DNA from: Lutjanus erythropterus
Taxonomy: Eukaryota; Chordata; Actinopteri; Lutjaniformes; Lutjanidae
Direction of reading: 5' to 3'
Length of the DNA stretch: 64,000 nt
Assembly: GCA_020091685.1 (NCBI GenBank)
Contig: CM034598.1
Location: 17,217,362 to 17,281,361, forward strand
Position numbers and translations under genes: made by a program. The number at the start of each line of letters is the position of its first letter. The stretch's first letter is position 1. The notes beneath the pieces were generated by a model that did no database searches, had not been told where the DNA came from, and saw only the letters and a list, made by a program, of their open reading frames with translations. Below are positions 24,388 to 37,639 of this stretch, piece after piece.

Positions 24388-27300
24388 CCACCTTCTGGCC
24401 TGCGTGGAGGCTGGCCTGGACGTCCTCTCGTGAGGGCTGGATTTTTTAGACCCTGGTCCCTGCCCTGCCTCCTCCATCTAATCTCCTCCTCACTGCACCC
24501 ATCTGTCTCCCTGCCTTCACAGACAGTAAAAGCATGCGAGGGACACACGCTTTCCCTCCATGTGCCAGCGTGTGCCTCTTTCTGTCGCTTTCTTTCTCCC
24601 TCTCTGGGTTTCGGCTCCCTAGTCTGCAGCGTGTGTGGTGCGTTGCTATTAATAAGATGGCTGCCTTGTCTGCGATGTGGCGAGCAATCTAGCTACACAT
24701 CTGAGACTTTGGAAGCAGAATGGTCATTAAAAGCACAGTCTCTCTCGGCAGGAGAGTGTTTTTGACCAGCTTATTAAATGTAGCTCAACAGTTGTGTTCC
24801 CTCAGAGGGAAATCTGTCCCCATCTTCTTTTTCTCTGGCTTCAAAGAGAAAACGGCTGAAGAAGTTCAGAAGCAAGGACATTAGCCAGTCCCATGTATTA
24901 TCTATCTGGCATCGCACAGGCACTAATTGAACATGCAGATTTGGCTTTTTCCCTATCTCCTAATAATCATTATGGTATAAAAAGTGAGAGGGCTTCTCTG
25001 CACATGAGCAGAATACCAAATAGCCAGTGACTCAGACGTGTGTATGTGTACATATATATCCCTCCGATAAATCTGTTTCTCCATTCACAGAAACAGAAAA
25101 CACACCTTATAGCTATAGTCATGTGTCTGCGTCAGTGCTTCATTTGTCTATGTATGTGCACGACACCGTGTCTATTCATGGCTGGAGCCGCTGAAGGTCG
25201 TTTGGTTTCTTTTTTTTCCCCCTCTCTTCCTGTAAGCAATCAGGATAAAAGCTCCGCTTCTGAGGAAGTGCTCCCCTTTTAATGGAACGTCTTGGACATT
25301 AAAGACAGCTAGTGTGGAGGATCCTTCATGCCAATGTCAGCTTTCATTTTTATTAAGACTTCTGGGTTATTGAGGACCATAAATGTGCATGTTAAATGCT
25401 TGGGTTTTATTGCAGCAGTGCAATGACTACCAAGGCTTTTTAAACGCAAGACACCACCCAGCAAACACTGAAACCCCCTGGACCATGAGTATTAAGAGGG
25501 CAGCGTGACAGGTGCTCAGTTTGGGCAACAAGTTTTTGAAGCTGTTTAGTGTGAATGATAGCGTAGAAGGTGATTAAGTGAAGGAATGCATCTTGGGATG
25601 TGTAGAAATCCAGGATCAGAGAGACTGAAAGAAATCAAATGGTGTGGCAGGACATTTTCTTCCAATCAAATCTGAAACATTAACTTTATTAATGGCTGCT
25701 CTTCATACTGAACAACTTGCTGTGGATTTTCTGACTGAAATTTATGATTCATGCAGTCTCAGGCAGGATGTGACTTGGAAGTCATGGGACCTGATGTATT
25801 ACTGTCCTTCAGCCGGTTGGGTAAGAAACAGAAGCCTCTGTTCGACTTATTGTGATGTAGTGATTACAGTGAGACACAAGCTGCCATGAGTCCTTTATGG
25901 TCAAATGTGTGCTGTCAGTGAGTCATCTGGAGGCAAAATGGCTCTCCAAGAAAAGCTTTAATAACATAAAATAAAACGACACACACACCTTATATTACAG
26001 TACCCTCGCAATAAACTGTTACTATTATTACTGTATGTTATAAGCAAGAAAAGTAAAACTGCACTTATAAGAGGATTAGTGGGTTAAATGAGAAAACAGA
26101 ATGGCTGACATGGATACATTTGGTCTTAGATTTTGACTTGACAAAGATAATTTAATGAAAACCGAATAGCTTCATTTTATTAACTTTGTGATACTCATCA
26201 CAAACACATCAACATTTGTCACTGAGTTTACACGGGTCTGATTTTTTTTTTTAAAACATCTGTACTTTTTTCTCCCCCCCACCACCCTCTAAGTGGACAA
26301 CACAAGATTCATTCCTCTGTGGTGTAAACCAAACAAATATTTGATGTAGAAGTGATACTGATACTGGGGCAAATAACAAGGTAGTAGACCAAGTAAGTCA
26401 TAATAATAATAATTTGTGACACATTAAACCACGTGTTTTGGCTACATATTACATAATATGGACATTACAACTACAACTTCATTAATCTAAAATGTGTGTC
26501 ATGAGCGCCTTGAGTAGTTTTCAACATTTGTGTAAAAATGCCAGGCAAGCAGCGTGCAGATACAGCCAAGTCTGATGGAGCTGATTCAGGAGGTGACGAC
26601 TAAAGTCAGGCTTCAAGGCTTAATTTCTGTATTTATTCATTTTTTGATCATTTTTTCATGTATAGCTGGATTGCTTGGGAAGAAAAAAGTGTATTTGGTT
26701 TGGTCATTTTTTATTTATTTTAGTCTATTTTTAATTTGTAGTGAGTAGTGGTAGTCATGTCATTTGTCATTTTGTCCTCTTTCATACAGTATAGTGCTGG
26801 ACTGAGCATATCAGATATTACTGTAAATTATTTCTACAGTTTCATACATAGTAGTTTTAATGCACAGTGTGAGCACTATATGTATACTGTTTAAGTGTCA
26901 CTGTATGTGATTTTTACAATATATGGGTGAGTATTATGTTAGTATGTTATTATATTTAATAGACTAATCCCATATGGAAAAAAATAGATACATTTTACTG
27001 AATGTTTCTATTTTTTATTTGAAATCTTAAGTATATTTATGTAATCTGAAATTTATGTAATTTGGGAATTTATAAATACCATATGTGACAACAAATCTTG
27101 ATACAATACTCCTAGCAGATATGTGTAACTTGCATGAGCTGAGCAGCCATTATTGACATGGAAATGCAAGTACTGTGTAAAACCCTGCAAGATGTCATGT
27201 ATAAAAGACATAATCAAAAACAAAAATATATATATGAAAGCATATATCTTCATAACAGGCCCTGAAATGGTATAAACAGAAGTGGGGAGCACTTTGCAAC

Positions 27301-27515
27301 ATATCAAAGTGACACAAATACATAAAATGAAAATATTACAATTGCATAAAAAAAAAAAAGAAAACAGGACTTCACATATGCACAAATATAAACATATTCA
27401 GTCAGAGGTTTCACGGAAAAAAAATTGTAAAAATGTTTCAAAAGCTTACTTACTTACTTTTGTTGTTGTTTAATAGACGGAGTGATTTAAGTCAAGAATT
27501 CAGTTTAAGGAGAAA
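24385..27515. other. Intron stretch without recognised gene
   Basis: 24400-24800 is GC-richer. 26400-27480 is very AT-rich with many short repeats of atttat and tgtaa type. No splice-bounded exon, RNA gene or named repeat is recognised. Confidence 0.45.
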
Positions 27516-27521
27516 ATATGA

Positions 27522-27690
27522 GAACTGGCTCAGTGGATGAGTGTGTGCCGCTTGTACTAAGACTGAGTCCTCAGCAGCAGGCGCTGGTTTGGTTCCAGCC
27601 TGCAGCCCTTTGCTGCATGTCATCCCTCCATTCTCCCTCCCTCTTTCCTGTCCTCATTTCAGCTGTCCTCTGTATTTCAGGTATGAAAAC
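27522..27690 (+). repeat. tRNA-derived SINE
   Basis: The pol III A-box tggctcagtgg lies at 27526-27536 and a degenerate B-box ggttccagcc at 27591-27600, with tRNA-like spacing. These are followed by the teleost SINE body ctgcagccctttgctgcatg, then tcatccct and CT-rich sequence ending in cagctgtcctctg. Any promoter activity is probably impaired because the B-box lacks the usual ggttcga core. Confidence 0.75.
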
Positions 27691-27859
27691 CCCAAAATAT
27701 ATATACAAAAAATGCTCCTTGGGGTTCCCCTGTTTAACGTCACAATGCTATGAAGTGTGGCTAATTCTTAAAGAAAGTGTGCATAAATTCCACGAGGGAG
27801 TCCTCATGCACTTGACAATCTGACAGTGGGACAGACATAAGCCCTCGCTGACACACCTC

Positions 27860-27960
27860 AAAATCTGCGAGTCTGTGAGTGTGAGTTTGATTCCAGCCTG
27901 GGCATGAAGCTGCATGTCTTCCCCTTTCTCTCCCTGTGAAACATGTATGGAAAACATAAT
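27860..27960 (+). repeat. Second, decayed SINE copy
   Basis: gagtttgattccagcctggg (B-box-like) followed by atgaagctgcatgtcttccc and ctttctctccctgt parallels the SINE about 300 bp upstream, in the same orientation. The A-box half is not recognisable. Confidence 0.5.
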
Positions 27961-30900
27961 TTGCCATGGACTTTGCCTATAAACAATATATATACATACA
28001 TCTTTTACTGGAATCATACTTAATTCTTATAATTATGATGTATGAGAAAAAGACAGAAGTGGACATTTTGATGACTAAATCATAGTATTAAACATAAATC
28101 TTTTGAGACATACAGTAAAGCTTTTACTATTTGAGCCAATTGGAAATTCTATTACTCTTGTTCTATTTTTCTTATTCTAGTTCTTTTCCATATGGGATAA
28201 TTAATCGATGAATCAGGATAATTAAAATGATCATCTTCATCTGACGTGAAGCGGTGAATTATGTGTCATCGTTTTAATAATTATAGTATTTGAATCTCTT
28301 AATACTTTGGGGTTTAATGTCATTGTGTGTGACTCCACCTACAAGGCAGGTTAGGGAACAAGGTCTCGTGTGATTTGACCACTGAAATCAGAGCAAATGA
28401 CTGCTGTTTGGTCTCTGGCATGTATTTAACTGGTAGACCTATAAAGGAAGGAAACAAGACTGACAACAATGTTTATTGGACCTAGAATCAATCTGCCTCT
28501 GTCAATCTTGCTGATACAGTGCTGCTGTTGTGGGATTCAAAGCCTGAGTTGCCATGAGCACCTAACCTCTGCTCTGACAATCATTTACCATGTACACGCG
28601 GGCTTGTAGTCGTCCTCAGAGGGAACAATACAAACGCTGCTGTAGCACGGCTGCTGGGAATTGCGAGGACGTGGCGAGCCTTGACAACTTGTGTACTCAT
28701 TCATTGCTGAATCTTGACATACAGACACGTAGTCTAAGGCTAATATAAATGCTGCGCCAAATTACCTTATCTTACAGAGTGAAGACGGAGGCCAACAGGC
28801 TGTACAGATGACGAGTGTGTGAGTGTTACACTACATCACTGCTTTAGCCATGGTGTTACATCTGGCTTTGACCTTTGAAAATAACATGTGTGGGTTTCAT
28901 CTCTGAAACGAGACCCATGGGAGGTTCTCCTTGTGGAATGGCCTTCAGGCCTGCACACCCTCCATAATGTCTATGTGCTGAGCTCTCGCTGTGTGGATCT
29001 GGAGGTGCGATCCATCCGTGTTCCGTGTGTCGACTTCATTTCTGTGGGCTCAGGCATCCTGTAGCTGCCATCCGCCGCCCGTGGAGTTTTAAGCATCAAA
29101 TAAAGGCACCTTGCAAGAGCTGGGAATGTGAATTGGAGTCACCGGGAAAGATAGCTGCATAACCACGTCCCTGGGATGTTATTCATACACGATGCAGCTG
29201 CCATTGTTGTGCAAATGACTCGTGCTTGAGAAAAACCAGGGACAATTGTCGAAGTTGAATAGACCCCATTTCTGAGGTGTCAAAGGCATTCAGCAACTCG
29301 ACACTGTAAAGTTACCTGGGTGTTTGGGGCAACAGAATGCCTCCATCTCGAGGTTTGATTTGGCTGTTTGCTGAAGGGTGTCTCTGCATCTCAGGGTGTG
29401 AAAAAGGCCTATGCGAGATGAGAGAATGGGGACGCGCCTTGTCAGGTGCCGTATTCTTCCACCTCGATTGACAAGAGCGATAATTAAACCAGGGGGATGC
29501 CATCTCTGTGGAGCAAGAATGCTTGTATTTATTTACGCTGACTACTCTGCTTTGTTGTCTGCCATATAGTGTGGCCGTCATTGTGTGGAGAAAGCAGGCC
29601 GCTTTTAACAAGTGGCCCATGTGGCATTTTTCAGTCACTCTTTGAGCGGGGGTGTCTTTGACTTTGCATAGCAGAGCAAAATTGCTTTATTTTTAACACA
29701 ACAAAGATGGAGGATTATTTACCAACTAAAAGGTATTACTCTCTTTTGAACTCGAAAGAAATTGGAAATGGCCTAATTCAGGCAGCAAATAGGTTTTTTC
29801 TCTTCACTACTCACCGTTGCAAAGAGAAAATGAAGCCAAAGTTGTATTGAGCAGGAGAAAAAAGAGGAGGCTCCGCAGAGTAATGCGGGGTGTTATTAGG
29901 GTAAAGATGACTCCTCTGAGGTCAGATAGCCAGTGTGAGGTAACACTCTAGAAAATAATATCCAGTTAGGCTGTCCATCAGAGGGAGGCAGCTTTACCTA
30001 TCCCTCGCCAGAAGAGAGCAGAGGAATGAAGAATTGACAAATGGCTCGAAAACGGTGGAGGCAGTTCATTCAGGTAGTCCAGCCATCAGTCTGTCTGTGC
30101 TTCCAGCAGGTAGTTGAGCCTATAAAGCATGGAGTTATAGGTGTTAAAGAGCCGAGCAGCAGGTCAGAGAAAGAAGCAGAGGATAATTGAGTACTTTAGT
30201 AAATCCATGCCTCCATCAACCAAGGTAATAGCTCAGAGCATTGCATATACCTGTAGCCCCAGATCCACAACTGTACGAATGGGCACCGGCAGCTTGAGCG
30301 ACATGTGGCACACATGGGCTGTCTCAGCAATATTCTCCGAGACAATACAATGAGACCCATCTGGTGATGCATCGCCAAGATTGCTTTTGGAATCTAATCG
30401 CAGCTGATGAACGAGGCGACTACAGAATATGTCATCTGTTGATGACCCGCAGTCCCCGGTGAAGATGCAGACAAGTCATTAGTTCAGGTAGATGCCATCT
30501 ATGAATCATTCTTGATAAATCTTTGTCAAGGGCGTATTCATACACCTCCTAATGGACAGTGACAGTCGTGGTAGAGTGGGGAACGGTGGCTGCAGCTCCT
30601 GTGCTGTAAAAGATACACAAAAAACTGTATATAGATTCATATAAAACATAACTCCTGTAAATCATCACTTAGAAATGTGTGGTGGTGACTGTATATGCAG
30701 AGATCCTGCCCTCTGCCTGTGCTTTCTTACTTTCTCATTATTTTGCTGTGCTTTGGATGTTTTACCAACCCAAAGTGTTGGTGTTTGACATCCTGGAAAT
30801 GAGACTCATCAATCAACTATCTTTCTGGTGCACATAGGAACAGACAAATCCTACAGATTGTTAAAATGAAAATTTCTAGTATTTATTTTTTACAACATGA

Positions 30901-31330
30901 CAGAACTTATAAAACGAGTTCTTCTAACTTGAAGTCTTGAAATGATGCCTTGAACGAATGTACTGTACAGAGTTCAACCAACTCTTTTAATTAAGTTTCT
31001 AAAGAAGCATGATCAGCATATAAGCAGACTTCCCAGCATGCATTGCGTGAGAGTTGAAAGTCTCCTGAAGCCATTTTTAAAATAGTTTTGAAGAAACTAT
31101 ATATGATGAAAACTTGCTGTGTGTCTCTAATGTACGTCATGGTTGCTTGTTTTCACAAAAAGTGAAAGCATTGCAAGAAATGACGAAGGTTAATATTGAA
31201 TTTCTAAAACTTAAGAGAGAAATGTGTAATATATTTACTGTAATAAATCATAAAATGACCATGATATGACATCAGAGATTAAGGGAAAATGCCAAGTTGA
31301 AATAATCACTTCTGTGACAATAACACTACA
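27961..31330. other. Intron stretch without recognised gene
   Basis: 28500-30600 is relatively GC-balanced and low in repeats, so it is a candidate for conserved non-coding sequence, but conservation cannot be judged from one genome. No exon or RNA gene is recognised. Confidence 0.4.
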
Positions 31331-31334
31331 GTCA

Positions 31335-31560
31335 CGTTCAGGGGTGGACTGGAGCAAAAAATCTGCCCTGGCATTTTTGGCCCAGACCGGCCCACAACAT
31401 TATTGGTTGACTGAATCAAGCACTGATTTTTATTTTTTATTTTTTTTCAGAGTGTGTTTTTTAGGAGCACTGGGCTTTTGTTTTCATGTTATTGGATTTA
31501 GCTTTGCATTGACAGACAAGTGACATTTATAAACAGCTGATCAACTTAAAGTGCAGGACT
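31335..31560 (+). repeat. Fish interspersed repeat fragment
   Basis: Begins at ttcaggggtggactggagca and continues through ccagaccggcccacaac, words of a repeat frequently seen in percomorph introns. The end is ill defined. Confidence 0.45.
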
Positions 31561-32453
31561 CTGTATGACTGCAGGAGAGGGTGGAGGGAAACAACTCGCT
31601 TCAAACATAGACTATATATAAATAAATTATAAATAAGATTTCTGGACTGCAGCCCTATTTTATGGACCCATAATTGTTATGTATTTCTCCTTTGAGCTTA
31701 TGACTGAACATGTTTTCTCAATTACAACTGAATTAAGTTTATTTGACAAGAAAAGTTGTTTTTTTTTCTAATTCAATCAACGTAAAATTTTAAGGCAGCC
31801 ATGACACCAACTTTTTTAAGTTAAAAAAGTAGCAAGTAGATTATTTTTACAGTGCAGCTGTGCCCCATCGTTCTTCGATCCTGTTAGATCAATTAAACCA
31901 ATAGCTGCATCATATTGCTCCCAGACTGTCTCGTCTGTTTCCTCTCCTGATTGGTATAATGACTTGATGGAGGTTTCTGTCTGTCTGCCTCCCTATCCAT
32001 TCCCCTCGACTCCGCCGCCTTAATCTCCGAGGCATTTTCTTCAGCTCCCTTTCTCCCCTGTACCTCATAGCAGTTTCTTTCTTTTTCCAGTACCCGCCCC
32101 CTCCCCCACGCCTCTCTTTCGTCTTCTCACCATGTCTCGCTCTCCCTCTGCCTCACTCTTTCTCTCTCTGGCACCAGTGTAAAGCATCCATTATAGAGTG
32201 ATGCATGGGTGTCTGTGTGAATGGGAGAGAGGGACTTGGCACTCCTCCTGCCCCACCTGCAGAGGAAGCACTGACAGCTGAGCACTGGGAGCTCGTCCCT
32301 CCCCCCTCCACCTCCTCCTCCTCCGCCTATCTCCACATCTCTTCTGACCTCCCTTCTTCTCTCACACCTTCTCCATCTCGTGCTTTTCTCCCTCACCCTC
32401 CCTTTATTCCCTGTTGTTCCACACATGTTGGCCCAATTTCTCCCACCACTTGC

Positions 32454-33100
32454 TACACTTGTAGAAGTAAAGATGCTAACTAGAACCAGAAATGGTTCTT
32501 TGGCTTATCCCCATAGAAGAACCCTTTTGGTTCCTGGTAGAACCTTTTATAAAAGTTTGGCTTGGAACCCTTTTTAGAGAGTTCTTCCTAGACCCAGCAT
32601 AAAGGGCTTTATAAATAATCATCTATAAAAGGTTTCACCCAGAACCCCCTGTGAGAGGTTCTACACATAACCCTCATATGGTGTATCCAGAACCTTTCCA
32701 CCTTTTAAAGGTGCTAAAAGGAACCCTCTCAGGGAATTCTACCAAGAGCCTTTTTATATTCCAAGGTTATTATTGAGAACGCACTCGATGGGTTCTACAT
32801 AGAACCTTTCCGTGTTTTAAGGTTGCTAAGAAGAACCCACCCAGGAGGTTCTACCAAGAACCTTTTTATACTCCGAGGGTTTCTTCTAGAACCCACTCAG
32901 AGGGATCCAATGAGAACCTTTGAGTCCTTCATGGTTTCAACAATCTTTGAAGAACTCTTTTTTTTCTAAAAAAAAAAGGGTTTTTAATGGAACCCTTAGT
33001 CATAGAAAGAATCCTTGACAAACCCTTTCTTCAAAAAAGGATTCTTCAGAAGCAAATGGTTCTGGGTAGAACCTCAGCCCTTCTGGAAGAACCTTATGCT
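32454..33100 (+). mobile_element. 'ggttct/gaaccc' element, copy A (right end lost)
   Basis: The left terminus acacttgtagaagtaaagat matches the terminus of copies B and C. The body is a chain of degenerate ggttct, gaaccc and gaacct modules about every 30-60 bp (tggtagaacc, ggttctaccaagaa and so on). The orientation is as copy C. The expected right terminus (atttctaagagtgt) is not present. Copies B and C lie at 46212-47109 and 47921-48500. Confidence 0.8.
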
Positions 33101-34008
33101 TCCCTTATGCTATTTTCACATTTCATTATGTCCATCCGTCTTTTTATTTTTGCTCTGTCTGTTCTCTCTTTTTGTCCTCTTCATTGCACACATGATTGTA
33201 TAAGTGTTTTCATTCATTAAGTATTCCACACTAGGATGCCTGGATGTGTTGTTAGATAGACTGTTGTTTCCACGTTTGTCTGCCAGATGAACAACCACGG
33301 TGTAATTAGCCGACCTTTGCCCTTTGGTGATGACCACGAGCACTCTGTGTTTGCTTGTTGTTGCTGACAGTTCACCTCTGTGGCTAGCTAGGTCGGTCCT
33401 TCGGTGCCCATACATCTGTTTATCTCTGCTGAGAGGGAGAAGTGCTCAATGCCTCTGCATGAATAACAGAAGTGTACTGTGGAGCTGCAATGAAGCCCCG
33501 CCATGCTTGAGAGCACCGTCGCATTCCTCATCAATTTCACAGGTTTGCATAACATGTGATTTATATAAATCTTCTGCAGCAGGAAGAGAACATTACCAGG
33601 TGTGTCTCACTGTTTCAGGTGATGTTTTTTGAAACTTCTGAATTATTTTGAAATAGGAAATGTCTGACTTTGTGTTCACTTAATTCTGGTATAACGGCTT
33701 CATCTGCACAGAGAGGAAAAATACTTGTTTACTGGGTGATTATAGGCATCCAGGAATATATCATTCTGTTTACACAGAGCCTGCTTGCTACAGTCTGTGC
33801 TTACAGACAGAGTGATTTGGAAGGAAAATTGTTTTTTTCAGTGTGTGATAAGAAGTGTCGCATAGGAGAAACATCAGTCCAATTACTTTGCTGTAGGACT
33901 AAGCTTGGCGAGAGCCTATAACAATGTGATATAAGGAATGGAATTCATGTCTGCCATCTGGATCCCTATCACTGACATAATGTGCTGTAAGTGTTTTACT
34001 GTCCACTA

Positions 34009-34028
34009 TGTGTGTGTGTGTGTGTGTG
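34009..34028 (+). repeat. (TG)n microsatellite
   Basis: A short (TG)n run followed by alternating tgcatgcaca. Confidence 0.85.
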
Positions 34029-34499
34029 CATGCACATGAAGTCACAAGCTGTAGCCTGCATCCCAAGACATTCAATTCGGGCCAGTGCAAATGCATTAGC
34101 CTTAGCTGTGAAATTTGCATAGTCTGAGCACAATGAAATCCCCAATGAGAGGAACTTCAGCAAACATGCTGACAAGCAGAAACCTCTACTATAAAGGGCC
34201 GACATTGTGCAACCTGACAAAAAGACTAAATCTTTTGCTCTCAGGCCCGCGAGGCTGTAATAGATTTTTAGCTTAGAGAGGTAACATAAGCTATAGATCC
34301 TTTTCAGTGGTAAAAGAGAGTGACTCTCCAAATCGAATGCAACTGGCAGAGAACAATATTACCAATGTGCTATTTCACAACTTGGAGACAATTTCCTTCT
34401 ACTGGAGAGAAATTCTATGCCAAGTTACAGTGTCCATATTTGCTTAATATCTGGACAGAGAGGCTACCTGTTGCTGCAGGCGGAAGAGGGAAAAGACAA

Positions 34500-35115
34500 A
34501 AATACAATTTGACACTTGAACTTTATTTGAAATTAGCACTATATTTAGAATATTTTCACTGCTATACTTTGCTGTCAGACAGCCCTTTCTGGTGGGAAAC
34601 TCCCATTATGCAAGCCAAATGTCACTCTGTCCAAAACTAACCAAACTCCATAGGCAAAATCAGTGATGTCACCTTGCAGAACACAAGAGTCGCTGGTTTA
34701 CAGCTGCCTCATTCTGTTAGTTTGTTTGTGTTCTTGTGTGACTTTAGTGTATCCAAACTATGTTTTCAAAACACTAAAGTCACACAAGAACACAACAAAC
34801 GTACAGACTGAGACAGTGGTAGACCAGCAACAAGGTAAAATTACTATTTATGCCTGTGGAGAGAATGTGGCTTGTATGATGGTGCTTTCTTGTTGCTGTC
34901 TGACAGCAGGAAAAAGCAGTGAAAATATACCAAATATAGATTACACTTAGATTGATGTTGATTTTTTTTTAAGGTGTTCCTTTTTGAAGTGGCTAAAATA
35001 CGTTTTTTGCTGACCCTGTCCACAGGGTCCACTTCTGTGCTGGTGCTTCTCTCTGGTTCGACTGGCATCTACTATAGGTGTTACAACCCTGCATCAAATA
35101 ATCTGAACTATCCCT
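34500..35115. mobile_element. Palindromic (foldback) TTAA element, copy A, left end truncated
   Basis: The right terminus reads caaataatctgaactatccc followed by t and then TTAA, as in the complete copy at 36780-37622. Around the centre, 34721-34750 and 34771-34800 are inverted repeats of 30 bp matching at 28 positions, separated by 20 bases. Outer segments also pair: ctgtcagacagccctttctg (near 34572) corresponds to the gctgtctgacagc region near 34895. The left 100 or so bases of the family are missing. Confidence 0.82.
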
Positions 35116-36779
35116 TTAAGTATTATCTCAGGTGCTGCATGCTTTTAACAAACTAGCTTGCACAGCATATCATCCAGCCACATGTGACATTGAATCAGTC
35201 ACACCTTTTCCAAACTGGCTACATCGAAGGTGGGGTGAGAGGCTGTCTGGCAGAGAGAGTCAGATTTTAAACAGGAACAGCAGTGAACCTGTGCAGCTCC
35301 GGAGTTACTGTGGGAGATTTGTATAGTGTTTTTTAGTAGTTAGATAGAAATCATCATCTGCCCAAAAAGAAATGTTAAGAAAACACCAGTTGTTTTTGAC
35401 AAATGTTTGTTAATGTTTGTTTTGTGCCTGAGGACCTCCTGGAAAACGAGATGGTGCGTCTCCAGAGGTTTAACCTCTTACTAAAATTTTGAAATGAAAT
35501 GAAATGTTACAGCATTAAGATTCTCACCAGATTAGCCTGCAATAGCAAACCTTGGAGCTATAATTCAACACTTAGTGCAGCAGCTTAACAGAAAAAAAAA
35601 AAAACACAATCGAAGGGCACCTTAAAGCTCTCACATGTATGATTTGTAAATTTCTGATTTTGGTTATTAGAAAAACCAATCTGAGGGACATCAAGGCCGT
35701 AGCAAACTGCTGAGAACACTGAGGTCCTGTCCTTGTATTTTTTTGTGACCTGGTGGAGAATGTTTTATAGCCAGTAAAAGTATTTTATAAGCTTATCACA
35801 CATAAATGATTAAGAAAGGAATAATTCAGTATCTCTTCACCAGAATTTTATTTCTTGCAGCATGGAGAGGGTTTTGAAACATCACTTAGACCATTATGTT
35901 GAGAGATAGAACAGTAATGCTTCATTTTTTGGGGGGTTCATAATTTCCTAAGAAGTTTCCTCAAAAGAATTTTGTATTTTGGTACTGGTGAGTAAAAGGT
36001 GAGTGTTGAATTTATAAGTAGCTGTAAGTAAAACCTCTTCATTTTGATAATTAACAAGCAACATTTTTTTTTTTACCAAGACTGTTTAACTGTTCGAGAA
36101 TCAAAAACATATACCATAAGATCCATTTTTATGATGCTATCACATAAAAATCTACGCATAGATCATAGGTGTAAATGCTTCAAACTGTTGGTCAGGCTTT
36201 CTTAAGGTGTTTTGGTCCCATAGGATTTCAGTAGAAAGCAGAATATAGGATCACATTCAGAAATAAAGCAACAAAAAAAACAGTTTTGCCGACAAAATTG
36301 ATTTTGCCCCCTGAAGGCTTTTATTGTGAAGCAGCTGCAGGAAGTGCTGAGGAAGTCTTTGCTGACAAAGCACAGCAATGAAGTGGATCAGAAAACCAGC
36401 GAGGCTCCTATCTGTTAGATGAAAAGTAAGAACAGAGATGTAGGAGTAAAACAAAACTCCCAGCGCGGCTCCTTCGATATCCATGAGCTAACACTTGCAG
36501 ATTAAAGCAAACACTAAAAGCAAAGTTTTCCCTCAAAGCTGTTCATGATGAGCAGTTTAGTATTCAACACAGTGGCACACGTAGTTGTGTGAAGAATGAA
36601 CAGAAAAGAAATTGCAGAGTACTAGACTCTCTTGCCTATTTTCACACCTAAGCTTTCACACCTGGCTAATTGCTGTAAAATTTAAGTGTAGACTTTCAGA
36701 AGCTCTGATGCAGCCACACGTTTCATCTTAAAGCACTGCTGAACAAAGACAAAAAGAAAACCTGCAGTGTAAATCTTGA

Positions 36780-37622
36780 AGGGATAGTTCAGATTATTTG
36801 ATGCAGGGTTGTATGAGGTACTTGCCAGTATATTTCCTACAGTAGATTCCGGTCCACACTCCCCCAGTTTGGAGAAGCAGACAGGAGTACCAGCATGGAA
36901 GCTAACAACAACAACTACTGCTAAGCAACTGCACCTGCTGTATACAGGGTCAGCAAAAAAGTATTTTAGGCACATCAGTTTCAGGATACACTATATTAAG
37001 AATATTTTTACTGCTTTGCTTTGCCATCAGACAGCCGTTTCTGATGGGAAAGCCCAAATCCCCATCCAACCAAACACCACAGGTCAAATCAGCCATTTTA
37101 CCTCACATAACACAGGTGTTTCTGGTCTACTTCTGCCTCATTCTCTTAGTTTGTTTGTGCTGTTGTGTTCTTTTAAAACACCAAAGCCACACAACAACAA
37201 ACACAAAAGACAAACAAAGTAACAGAACCATGTAGCAGTAAACCAACAATCCCTGTATTATTTGAAGTAAAATTAATGATTTCGCCTATGAGGTCTGGTC
37301 AGTTGGAGAGAGCAATATTTGGCTTACATAATGGCGGTTTCCCATCAGAAAAGTCTGTCTGAAGTGGTGAAAATATTCTACATATACTGTACACCTAAAC
37401 TGATATCGATTTTTTTAAACTGAGGTGGGCCTTTTTAAAGTAGCTCAAATACCTTTTGTTGCTGACCGTGTTCACAGCAGTGCATTGCTTAGCTTCCATG
37501 CTCTTGCTCCTCTCTGCTTCTCTAAACAGGGGGCATGTTGCCCCCCATCTACTGTAGCTAAGACACTGACTAATCGACAAGTACCTTATACAACCTCTCT
37601 TCAAATAATCCAAACTATCCCT
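36780..37622. mobile_element. Palindromic (foldback) TTAA element, copy B, complete
   Basis: An 843-bp element. The termini agggatagttcagattattt and aataatccaaactatccct are inverted, as are the adjoining stretches to about 45 bp. Flanks are TTGA (left) and TTAA (right). Inner segments pair in order: atggaagctaa (36896) with ttagcttccat (37489); cagcaaaaaagtatttt with ataccttttgttgctg; and tttctgatggga (37036) with tcccatcaga (37338). The centre lies at about 37200. Essentially the whole element is a long imperfect palindrome with no transposase. The 137-codon open frame over it is a by-product. Confidence 0.9.
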
Positions 37623-37639
37623 TTAACCCATCTGTTATT

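Noticed and set aside
24274-24765. 163-codon open frame
   Set aside because: Runs through a (CA)n microsatellite and competes with equally long frames on the same DNA; composition artefact.
36809-37222. 137-codon open frame
   Set aside because: Entirely inside one arm of the palindromic TTAA element; not a transposase.
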